A stretch of DNA of 64,000 bases from Xanthostigma xanthostigma (Eukaryota > Arthropoda > Insecta > Raphidioptera > Raphidiidae), in NCBI GenBank assembly GCA_963575645.1, contig OY754466.1, positions 20,128,001 through 20,192,000 on the forward strand, written 5' to 3'. A program made the position numbers and the translations under genes. Every line of letters begins with the position of its first letter. Within the stretch, counting starts at the first letter, position 1. Below are positions 10,701-20,303 of the stretch, piece by piece. Below the pieces are notes generated by a model. The model saw only the letters and a program-made list of their open reading frames with translations. It ran no database searches and had not been told where the DNA came from.

Positions 10701-12112
10701 CCATCAGCATGTGCCACGTAACATCTAATTAATAAAAATTACATTACTCAATTTTAAGGCAACCATCCCGGGTATCGAGATTATCGAAATTTCGAGTCAT
10801 GAATGCTTTAGTTCACAGTCAATATCGCTACTCGTTAAAGATAGTTCTGGGAATTTTGAGACTCACTTTCGAGACTGCTTATTACATTAATTTGTATTTA
10901 ATGTCTGACTGAAAATTTTTATATTGATTACAGAATAATTTGATCTTTACATTATTTATTTTTTTAGTAAGTAATTTATCATGAATAATATTGAAAAACG
11001 AAAAGAAATTTTTTTTACAACCATAGATAAGCAAATTAATTAAAAATTACAAAATATCGCCTGACTACAAAACGCGCCAGCAATGTACCTATGTGACGTG
11101 GAATGTTCAAACATGCGCGTGGTGTTAAAGCTTCTTTTTAAATTGTTCTTCATCAAAATTTTCCCGCAAAACTCGTATAAAGTCTCGAAAGTCAGTCTAT
11201 GTAATCTAGTATTTTACAAATTATATTTTTTATACTCACTTAGGAATGTCAACAAACGGATTTGGAACTTTCTTTTCTTTTTGAAAATTTAGTAATTCAG
11301 GCCATACCTGTAACATTGAATAAATTAAATTCATGAATCACTCGATAATTTTTCATAAAAAATTTTTATAGTAATTTATGTATCTAGAACGTAACGAAAG
11401 CAATTATGTTACGAGTGTGACATTATGCTAATAACGAGCTCCAGCGAGTTTTACAGTAACTCGAGTGATTATCGTGACGTTCAAGATATATATTACAGTT
11501 TTGCACGTAAGTTACCTTCTATAAAATAGCTGACTTTCACTTAATTTTTGAGTAAAGTTCACTTCTAATAGTAGGCTGCGTTGTAGTCACATGCGGTTGC
11601 TAACGTCATGACTATGATTTGGTATCTTGACTAAGTTTCTTTTATTTTACGCAATTTTATGGCACTAGTACTGAAAGGGTCATTTTACTACCGCTATACA
11701 GGTATGAAAAGCAGCTATTTTATAGGATTGTGTGCAAAAAATTCATTACTTTATTATAAAAAGCGGCTTCGTTGCGGAAAAAGTCAGTAGAACGAAAGGT
11801 TTTCCTTCTTCCAATATTTTTCGGTAGTGCTTTTACTACTGCCGCAACATCAATCTTTGTGGAATTATGACTGCAATAGAAATATTATTTAAAAAAATTG
11901 TCAGGAATTTCAATAACATTTTTTACTTACACAGTGCCTGTAATTTTGAGTCTATAAATTGTGCTCAAATATGAATCTCCTTTTGTATCCCCTCCAGTTA
12001 ATACAAAATTATTTACTGTTACATCATCTGTATTGGCTGCTTTTTTAAAAATTGAAATCAATGTTTCTTCAGTGAATTTCGGTGATATTTTTGATAGAAT
12101 AGTGCTATCCAT
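4797..12112 (-). CDS. CHK kinase-like / EcKinase family protein, 421 aa
   Basis: Eight exons join in frame: 12112-11931, 11870-11750, 11307-11240, 10724-10514, 8634-8483, 8350-8210, 6309-6036 and 4913-4797 (stop TAA 4797-4799). All have GT-AG borders. Family landmarks in order: a glycine-loop-like 'VLTGGDTKGDSYLST' (about residues 38-52), Lys-containing 'VVKALPKN' and 'RRKTFRSTDFFRNEAAFY', 'FIVLEDLSPHGYG' (the hinge), the Brenner-type 'SQGDAWAPNF' with Asp as likely catalytic base, and 'MIDFQLAR' with the metal-binding Asp. The His usual in HGD is Gln here. The family has an aminoglycoside/choline-kinase fold; some insect members phosphorylate ecdysteroids or confer toxin tolerance, but the substrate here is unknown. 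Length matches the usual 400-430 aa. The 5' UTR is not resolved. Introns carry three hAT elements and one MITE. Confidence 0.9.
6485..7100 (+). mobile_element. hAT element with TATCGG arrays and decayed transposase
   Basis: The ends are TAGCGATGCATC and its near-inverse, GATGCATCCCTA. The flanking 8-bp duplications, gtttgaac (6477-6484) and gtttgaaa (7101-7108), differ at one base. Subterminal arrays of TATCGG-type motifs, including CCGATATATCGG, occupy both sides. It lies in the CHK gene's last-but-one intron. Confidence 0.85.
6601..6881 (+). pseudogene. hAT transposase C-terminal dimerisation domain, frameshifted
   Basis: One frame reads LKEEVERYLRSPNI...DPFVFWRNGQ and stops near 6690. It continues in another frame as 'HPNLKKIAQKYFSFQMSS', then 'VASERLFSSAGLI' and LRNRLSSQNLRLLCFLNKNL. 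This is the hATC signature (SERxFSxAG, the R.RLs motif), broken by at least one frameshift. Only about 85 residues remain, so it cannot be an active transposase. Confidence 0.85.
7620..8192. mobile_element. hAT-type element beside CHK exon 6
   Basis: The ends CAGGGCTTAATTTC and GAAATTAACCCCGG are imperfect inverses, bracketed by a perfect 8-bp duplication, ctattatg (7612-7619 and 8193-8200). No transposase. It sits less than 20 bases past the 5' splice site of the CHK exon ending at 8210. A smaller inverted pair (gcgtatcca near 7760, gggtacgcc near 7842) may be an older nested insertion. Confidence 0.75.
8737..9222. mobile_element. hAT MITE with CAGGGGTGGCCAAC ends
   Basis: Perfect 14-bp terminal repeats CAGGGGTGGCCAAC lie inside 8-bp duplications tactaaag (8729-8736) and tactaagg (9223-9230). 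The ends match the widespread hAT consensus. The interior is non-coding and includes two poly-C runs near 9000 and 9040. It lies in the CHK intron between exons 4 and 5. Confidence 0.85.
10299..10442. mobile_element. CTCTGTTCC foldback MITE, copy 1
   Basis: Almost the whole 144 bp folds on itself: arms run from 'gttccaacctctctg' through 'ttatcgtcacag' and back. Members of the same family are at 19879-20104 and 52499-52633, with a degraded one near 17700-17850. Non-coding. It lies in the CHK intron between exons 4 and 5. Confidence 0.8.
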
Positions 12113-12374
12113 ATTTACTACGATCTTTATCTAAAATACTAGTAAGTATTTTTTATTACCATTTTTTTTGTGTTCGAACTAAACAATAAATAGTAAAAAT
12201 TGTAAATACTGATAGAGAATATACACACATTTTTTATGAGTAGGACTCAGAAGTAGTAGTAGTAGACCAAAATGTTATACTTTAAAATGCAATTATCTAT
12301 ACTTTCATAAATAATTAATCATTTATCTGCAACTTCAAATAATACGATTTGTTTAGTGTTCAACTTGCTTGTAA

Positions 12375-12813
12375 TAGTGATGCAACTCGAGCCATGTTTT
12401 ACTCGAGTGAATTTGTCTAACTCGGAACTCGTGTAAAAATAAATTTTAGTTGAGTCCGCTTGCATTCGAGTTACGGTTACCAAGTCAACTCGGCGCACCG
12501 AGTAGATTCAGAGAATTAATAGGTATACATGTAAACTCAATTACCTAATCTTGCCATTTTATTTTTCATTCTTAATTGAATAAAAAAATGAAAAATAAAT
12601 GTTTGTATTTTGTTTCATATTATCACATATTATTAATTATTTAATAAAGGTACCTATTTAAAAATGCTTTAACTAAAGTAATCGAAACTCTCAACTCGAG
12701 TGATAACTTTCACTCGAGTTGCCGGTGACCGTAAATTACTCGGAAACTCGAATGACGTAATAAAATAACCCGAGTGACTCGAGTTAGAAAATCCTACTCG
12801 AGTCGCATCTCTA
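12375..12813. mobile_element. hAT MITE with ACTCGAGT arrays
   Basis: Ends TAGTGATGCAACTCGAG and its near-inverse. Duplications gcttgtaa (12367-12374) and gtttgtaa (12814-12821) match at 7 of 8. Both terminal regions contain many copies of ACTCGAG or a close variant. No coding capacity. It lies upstream of the CHK start codon and could affect that promoter. Confidence 0.85.
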
Positions 12814-14574
12814 GTTTGTAATGCCATGCTCTTCGTCTGGTACCGAAAAAAAAGATGAAACAAATGACAATCTACCAAATAAATGCTTGCGGAGGAGATG
12901 ATAATTATGTATAAATATCACAGTACATTTACCATCGAGTCATATACCTACTGTGACAATATTATATCGTTCTGATATTATTTTATAATTGCTACAAATT
13001 TATATTAAAATTCGAGGTGATTTTTGCAATTCATTTATAAAATAAAATATAGAGTGTGCGTTAATACATTGTATAAAAACAGTAATTTAAAAATTTAATT
13101 TTACTAATTTTATATGTATAAGACCTACCTATCATTAAATTAAACAACTTCATTAACGATATTCTTGATTGAACTAACACAGGTATACAACTGTTCATTT
13201 ATTTTTATATTAGAGCAGTGTATTAGAGTTATCAGATATAAGATATTAACATACATAGAATGGATTTTCAATTACCTAGTTACATAGTATTTTTGTAAAA
13301 GAATTTTTTGATAATTCCTGGAATTTTAAAGTTCTACTAAGTATATTTAGTATTCAAAAACAATAAGTATAAACATTTAATGGAATATTTGATTTTATTA
13401 AGATACTCTAATGCTGATAAACGAGAAAAGCTCTTCAAACAAATACGATAAGCATATCTACACGTCATGCATTAATAAAGACAAATTATTTAATTTAAAG
13501 CACTCGAGGCAGTTAAAATGAACGCATTATTGCCACGTCGCGGTCGATGGCTCAAACAGCGACGTACTGACTACTGTGGATATAAAAAGAAATGTGTATT
13601 ACCATAACCACAATATTTTGTTCCGCCACTGGCACAAAATTGTACTACACGTCACAAAATAAACATTTCTTCAAATTTGAATTATCTTAAAAACAAATAT
13701 TGTTTTAATTTTTTATACGCAGAAATAACTAATTTGCTTGTTTTTTCGTAGCGTATTTATTTTATTGAATTCTATTTCATTTCTAAAGGAAAATATTATT
13801 TTTAGCCGACTATACGGAAGCGCTTTAGTTCTTAATAATGGGCGATGGCTACAATAAACGGCTATTTTGTATTCGTTTATAACGATTCTAAACGCTAATA
13901 TTTACAACGCAAAATGTTAAATTGTAGATTTAATTTTTGTATAATATAGGAAATACTCAGTACTAAAGCGCAGATTTTTTTAAAATAAATAAGTATGTAA
14001 TAGGTAGTAATTTTTGCAGCTCATCATACCTTGCGTTTATGTGGTAAATTATAGGCAATCTATGAGTAAATTACCTTGAATATAATAATAATTTTTTTGT
14101 ACATGCCAACCTTTACATTTTTAGTAAAACAGTACCTACCTATATCCTGATTTTTTTTCTGATGTGTAGTTTTCTGCATTACATCACAATTTTAATAAAA
14201 TGTCATTCAATATTGAAACCGGGCATATAGACAAAAATTAAGTTATTATTTCTGTAATCTGTCGCCTGCAGAGTTGGATATAGTATCAGAATACTTCGGT
14301 ATTTGGGTATAGCATTCGAATATCTTTCCAATTTTGTAACCGTATGTGATAAGAACTCAGTTGAGTGTATGATTTACGAATTTGAATACAATAATTTCGA
14401 ACACCGAAAGTATTCGGATACATCAACTACATAATATTCTAAAACTCTTTATTTTAAAAGATCTCTATTACAGTTTTTATGTTATTAGTTGGCATCGGGC
14501 AATGCAAACTTGGAACCTGGAATTAAAGGTTCAATAGTTTCTACTGCTCTGTGCATTCTTATAACATAATTGTT

Positions 14575-14935
14575 TGTTTCAAATCTTGTCACTGATTTTT
14601 TACCTACTGCCAATTATCCAATTGAATTGAAATTTTGCACACAAGCGTAGTTCTGATGACAATACAATACTATAGTAACTAACTAACCGCTTCAGTTTTC
14701 ATCCGCGTGCAAATCTCACTATTGAATTTTCACTCGCTTCCCGTTTACCGACTTAGTTGAAATTTTGCATATGTGTAGTTTCGATGGCGATACGATATGG
14801 AAACTAGCTGACCGGGTGCAAATCGCATCTTTTTATTTTCTCCTATTTCTCGTTAACTGATTGAAATGAAATTTTGCACACTTATTATTTAGTTCCGAAG
14901 ATAAAAACATTGTAATAAGGTACTGAAAGTTGGAA
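14575..14935 (+). repeat. Three diverged tandem units with GAAATTTTGCACAC core
   Basis: The phrase 'ttgaaattttgcacac', then 'tagttctgatgacaataca', recurs as three diverged units of roughly 110-150 bp (starting about 14610, 14745 and 14855). Each is followed by a 'gcaaatc' or 'actagctgacc' segment. Satellite-like, non-coding. Confidence 0.65.
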
Positions 14936-15127
14936 GCTGATCAGAAGTATGCATCCTTTGTAACTATCAAACTAAAATATGATTTTTTTTAAATACCTAC
15001 TATTTAACTATAAATGCGGGTTCAAAGGACAAGCTCCTGTAGTGTTTTAGTGAATAAATAAATCGGACTAAGCCAATAAAGTACATTAAAAACTTAAAAA
15101 TAAAATAGGTAAAAAACATTTCAAGTT

Positions 15128-15420
15128 AAACGGTTTTATTGTGCAATTGATGATGTACTAAAAATTAGAAAATAATTGTGGGTCAGGAATCTAAGATTTT
15201 GATCATACTAAAACAAATTCGTGTGACGCATTTCAAAGATAACTTTCTTTTGTTGGAGATCGGAAATCATATCTGACTTTTGACTGCTTTCTTCAAGCTT
15301 AATTTTACTAAATGCGCCTCGCAATCTTATTTCAGTCTGATCAAAGCCCCAGATTGCTGACCCACAATAATTTTCTTACTTTTAGTACATCATTAAACGA
15401 ACAATACAATCGTTTAAAAT
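15128..15420. repeat. Foldback repeat, about 290 bp
   Basis: Arms of roughly 75 bp are inverses of one another. The left contains 'gatgatgtactaaaaat' and 'aataattgtgggtcag'. The right contains 'ctgacccacaataatt' and 'tttttagtacatcat' with small changes. Probably a MITE, but target duplications are not clear. Confidence 0.65.
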
Positions 15421-15744
15421 AAAAAGTTTTTTATCTATTGTATTATAAGTACAGTTATTTTAGATTTCGATCATATACTATATAAAAACATTAAATAAAT
15501 ACCAACTAATCTAACAGCAATATATTCATATATCTATAGTATCTGAAAACAGGGTAATCGGTTATTTTTTGAGGTAAAAGGTACTAACTATATTTTGCAT
15601 AGATATTGTACATCCGCACCAAGTTTTAGTAACTATATAACGTTTAAAGTTGCAATAATTTGTCTTTTGACCTTGCGTACACTTTAATCGGGATCAGCGT
15701 GTTTTTTCTACGAGCATGGTCATTTTTATTTTATTTTTTAAATT

Positions 15745-15895
15745 ACATTATTAAGCAAAATCCCAGGATTGTGGAGAAAATATAAGATTTATTTAATGTA
15801 CGACGTTTCGTCTATACATTGGGACATTTTCAAGTACATACAGGAAATTAAATAACAATTATTTTTGTCCACAATCCTGTGATTTTTCTTAATAT
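15745..15895. repeat. Foldback repeat with GACGTTTCG motif
   Basis: The segment opens 'aagcaaaatcccaggattgtgga' in sense and closes with its inverse 'tccacaatcctgtgatttttctt', around a 'tacgacgtttcgtcta' centre. The GACGTTTCG/CGAAACGTC type of motif is common in Penelope-like or SINE tails of arthropods. The class here is a guess. Confidence 0.5.
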
Positions 15896-18048
15896 TATTA
15901 TCACGATGGACGCATGATATTAGACAAATTGATAATTTACGTTAACTACTTGTATATTCATTTTTCACCCACTCAATTATTGATTATACATAGGTATATT
16001 TAGATAACAATAAAAGGTAACAATAAAAAAATACGTACATTTTGAAACTGTTACGAGAATAAAAATTTTATTAAAAAATAACATCACCAGGTTACAATGT
16101 TTACAAAAGATTCAAATAAATCAGTTTTTTAGGGCTTTTTCAAAAAATATTTTTTTTTACAAACAAAACAGAAGTTTTTAGCTCCAGTGTTGGGAAAACT
16201 TCAATTTAAAGATCAGTGTGAAAGGCATACCCAATCTTTTTTAATTCGTATAAAAATGGCCCTTACTGCCTACTATAAACTGATACACTTTAATATATTT
16301 TATTACAACCTAGTTAAGGAGGTTGATCCGTTACAGTCCCAATCAAAAGTAAGTCGAATTCTAAATGGGAACTTTTCCAAAATAAATTTTTACAAAAGGG
16401 TGTAAGTCGATGATACCAATAAATTATTGTCATAATAAATAATTTTTTTTTAATATGATTAATTATTTCAGTATTTTACTTAATTTGTACAAAGTTAGGT
16501 TAGAAAAATAAATTTATGTAAATATTTGTATTTTACATATTATTTGCAGTACATAATTTAAAAAAGAAATTAGAAATAATAAAAATTAAAATTAAATCAT
16601 TAAAAAGTTGAAAATTCAGTAAAAATTGTCAAGAATAAAAGTCCATAATTGAAAAGTGCTAAGGTTTAATAATTTTTTTTATTGATTGAAAGTCTCCTAA
16701 TTAAATTGAAAAAAATATTAAAATATGCGTAAGACATCAATGCTTTACATAGTTAGTTTTTGGGACTGCTGACATTATTTGGTTATTTGCAAAAAATTAA
16801 AATGTACCGTTTGCATGCTAGATTGACGTATTTTCCATAAGACTACATGTAAAAGTTTTTTTTAAATTTTGACTTTATAAATCTAATGATTTTGGATTTT
16901 TTACAGAAAATTTTGTTATAAAAAAATCTGTTAAAAAACTTTATTTCAGATTTTTTTCATTATCTTCGTAAAACGGCTCAACCTCCTTAATATTTTCAAG
17001 AACGCACAAAATAAATTTGTTACAATAATTAATGTATGATTGTGTATATTTTGAATTGTATGAAAAAGTCAACACATTTAGTGAATTTGTTCTGGTAATG
17101 TTATCAAATCAAAATTATTTTATACGTGTCCCCTAGTGACCAAAAACTAACGATCACAAATTCACCATTTTTTTATAAAATGTTTTATAGTTGTTTTTCA
17201 ATATATTAAATATTTTATCCTTTTAATATTGATCTAATTTAGATGTAAAACAAGGTAAAAACAAACACACAACAAAACTATTCATAACAATGGTGGCTGA
17301 ATCTTCATATTCAGGTTTAGATGACATATTTTAAGATTGGAATATATTTTAATTCTATTTTGTAAACATTCCAGTTCGGAAAATGGTCTCAAAATGCTTG
17401 GCCGCTGCGAAATGTTTGCACTGTAGATCTCTTGCCATATTTAAATTTACTTTTTTTTCATATTTTTTAAGATTGTTATATTGAAAAAAATTTAATTGTT
17501 TAATGGTCACGTGTCAATGATAATGGTATTTTTTCATTTTTTTAATACCATAAAAAATATCACTATCGCCTTAGTCAATAATATTTTTAATTTAATTCAA
17601 GCAGAGACAAACCATAGGTATATGGAGACAAACTTAATAAAGTAATAATGTGCATGTCATTTGGAACAGTCTCATATTAGTTTCATGTTTAGACCATGCA
17701 CCGAAATAAGTTTCGAAACCGTCGCCACACTGGCACAAATTCTGATGGAGCGCTTAAAAGACTGTTCGAGGACTGTCCCTATCTTGGTTGGAACGCGTTT
17801 TAGCTACTGCGACTGTGACGATAATATTACCGTTCACAGAGAGGACAGTCAAATGCGCATTTCAATATTTCAATGATTATAATATATGAGTATAATTTAT
17901 TAATGATTTCTCATTTCCCAGTATTTTACTAAGAATAAAACATAAAATTTAATTCTCAAATATTGTATTTTAAATAAATGCGAAATTCGCTTTTATACAA
18001 CCACATGTTAATTTTATAGCATTTTTTAAAAGTTTCCGACACCGGAGC

Positions 18049-18311
18049 CAAGGGCGTAGATATGGGAGGGGTACAGAGCGTAATTACCCCCCCTCCCAGG
18101 ATTCATTAGGAACGCAGGAACGAAATAAGACCTTTTTGCTGCGAAAATAAACGGACCTTGTATTTTTTTTGCTCTCTAAATGTGCACACGGGAAAATTTT
18201 TCAAGCTAGGTTGCTCAAAAAAAGGTCATTCGTATCAATAAAACATAAAAAATATTGATTTTTTTGCTTTAACCACCCCCTCCCCCCAGACAAAACATAT
18301 TTACGCCCTTG
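18049..18311. mobile_element. Short hAT MITE
   Basis: Ends CAAGGGCGTAGATATG and CATATTTACGCCCTTG are near-perfect inverses. Duplications accggagc (18041-18048) and accggagt (18312-18319) differ at one base. The 263-bp interior has C-rich patches and no coding. Confidence 0.8.
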
Positions 18312-19878
18312 ACCGGAGTAGTAAACAGGGTTTAGGGATATGAAGAATGGAGCAAAAAAAAATGAGACAAAATATTGTCAGGTACCCTTTCCCCACAATA
18401 GAGCAACGCTATTTAGAATGGTAGCAGTAGTACCAATCGGCCAGGTACTCGGTATTCGGCTTTTAAATTTGAACGAGTATCAACTACTCGCTTTTTTATG
18501 AGTTCTTGACGCGCTCCTAATCTCACCAGCTACTCAATAAATGTCTATAATAGTGACAGGATATTTAGAATGAAAATAATACAATTATTAAAATATCTCG
18601 AGAGGTTATTTAAAATCACTCAATTGATTTTTATACCTATTAGTTAAGAGTTTAATACAATCTCCAGTAATAAATTATTATACTAAGTTCTTTTTTTACT
18701 ATGAAACGCTTTGAGTCACAGTGTTTCATAGTAAATCAGCTGGCATACTCAATGCATTTCACAGCATTGAATATGATTACTTGTCTTCTAGGTGTTTCTG
18801 TTCTATGAAGCACTGCATGCGGGTGACTCTCTCTCAAGTATTTAAGCTGAGAACGAGTGAACACAAAACTGTCGGAATAATATTACTTTGAATGAATTTT
18901 GTTTGTTTACAAGTTAAGCCACTCGAGATATTAAAATGCATTCGAAATAATAGTAGGTACTTCGAATAAATTTTGTTTTCCCTCATTCTCAGGTTAGATT
19001 GATAGTACGAGCACCTGACCACTCAAGACATTATATATTTATTGTGTAATTGACAAGAATGGAATAAATTTTGTTTACGGGAGAATTTAGTCTGTTTTAT
19101 TTTTACTACACAGTGAACACATAAAATCTTGTATTATGAACTTTAAATCTTTGCTGAAACTTTCCGTTGATTTTGTTTTTTAAAAAAGCGTATTTTCTGA
19201 TAAATTTCACTTCACGATGGTGTTTTGTTTTTGACTGAAAAGTTAAATTCATCAGAAAATATGTCTTATACAAAATAAAATCAACACATATTATTCTTTT
19301 TTTTCAGAGAGTTAAACTTACCAAACCAAAGTGCTTGAATAGGAGGGAGTAACAAAAAAATGTGTTAAAACATTCACTCACTCACGCATAATAGTACAAA
19401 CACGTGAAGAAATCATTTTGAATAACAAAATTGTTCGAATAGCAACCTTTCGATAACATAGTATTGTGATAAATCAAGCGAAGGAATCATTTGATTATTC
19501 CCATCACAATATTCTGCTCACACTGTATTATGGAGCACCCTCCATACACTGTATTGAAGAGATAATACATGAACAAAATGTGCTGAATTTTACACGCAAT
19601 GCCATCTATCTACAGGCTACTATACTAATTTTCAATTTTTAAAGGTCATTTTAGACTTCAGAATTTTGTCATATTATGGCTATGATACAGTAAAATCTGA
19701 GTGAAATTCGAATAAAAATTCTCATAAGAAAAACGTGTCCAAATAAACACGCTGAAGATGCCCGATAATATCAACAAACATATACCATGATTAATGATTT
19801 CAGAAAGCTAGCATCAGAATGTAAAATTGGAATAATAGGAAACAAAACAACATAGATTAATTTCTCAGACGACAAAAG

Positions 19879-20104
19879 CTCTGTCCCAACCTCTCTGCGA
19901 ACGGTAATATTATAGTCACAGTCTTGGGCTATTTGTATCGGTTTTTGAGCTACTGCACAAAACTGTACGATAATATTACTAGAAGATTAAGAAGGACGAA
20001 TCCTTCTTAATCTTCTAACATTTGAACAGGATCATCATCTCTATAAATTATTAGAGTTTTTTTTTCACGATAATATTACTGTTCGCAGAGAAGTTGGAAC
20101 AGAG
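19879..20104. mobile_element. CTCTGTTCC foldback MITE, copy 2 with inner hairpin
   Basis: Ends ctctgtcccaacctctctg and cagagaagttggaacagag. The right part carries an extra perfect hairpin at about 19981-20018 ('agaagattaagaaggac' and its inverse) not seen in the other copies. Located about 200 bp past the Sec22 stop codon. Confidence 0.75.
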
Positions 20105-20303
20105 TTAAAATAGTGATACTTTAAAATCTATTTATCATTTTACCCTTCAAAATAAATATGTTTGTATAATTTTTAATAAATATGATAAAAAAATCATCAC
20201 AATGTGTTTTCATTTGTAAGAAAAAGTATAATGAAAAGATATTATGAAACCGAATCGCCAAGCTGTGTATAAAAAAAAAATGATCTATTGGTGACACCAT
20301 AAT

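Larger units (their letters stand above)
12822..20303. other. Gene-poor intergenic region
   Basis: I find no supported gene on either strand between the CHK start and the Sec22 stop. The 29-codon ORF at 13518-13607, in an unusually GC-rich patch, is noted under findings. Otherwise the interval holds the tandem repeat at 14575-14935, foldbacks at 15128-15420 and 15745-15895, a hAT MITE at 18049-18311, a short hairpin near 18695-18740 and a MITE at 19879-20104, plus long AT-rich stretches in which I see nothing. Confidence 0.6.

Noticed and set aside
16187..16405. 72-codon open frame in the 12-20 kb intergenic region
   Set aside because: AT-rich composition, no domain features, no splice or promoter support; expected by chance.
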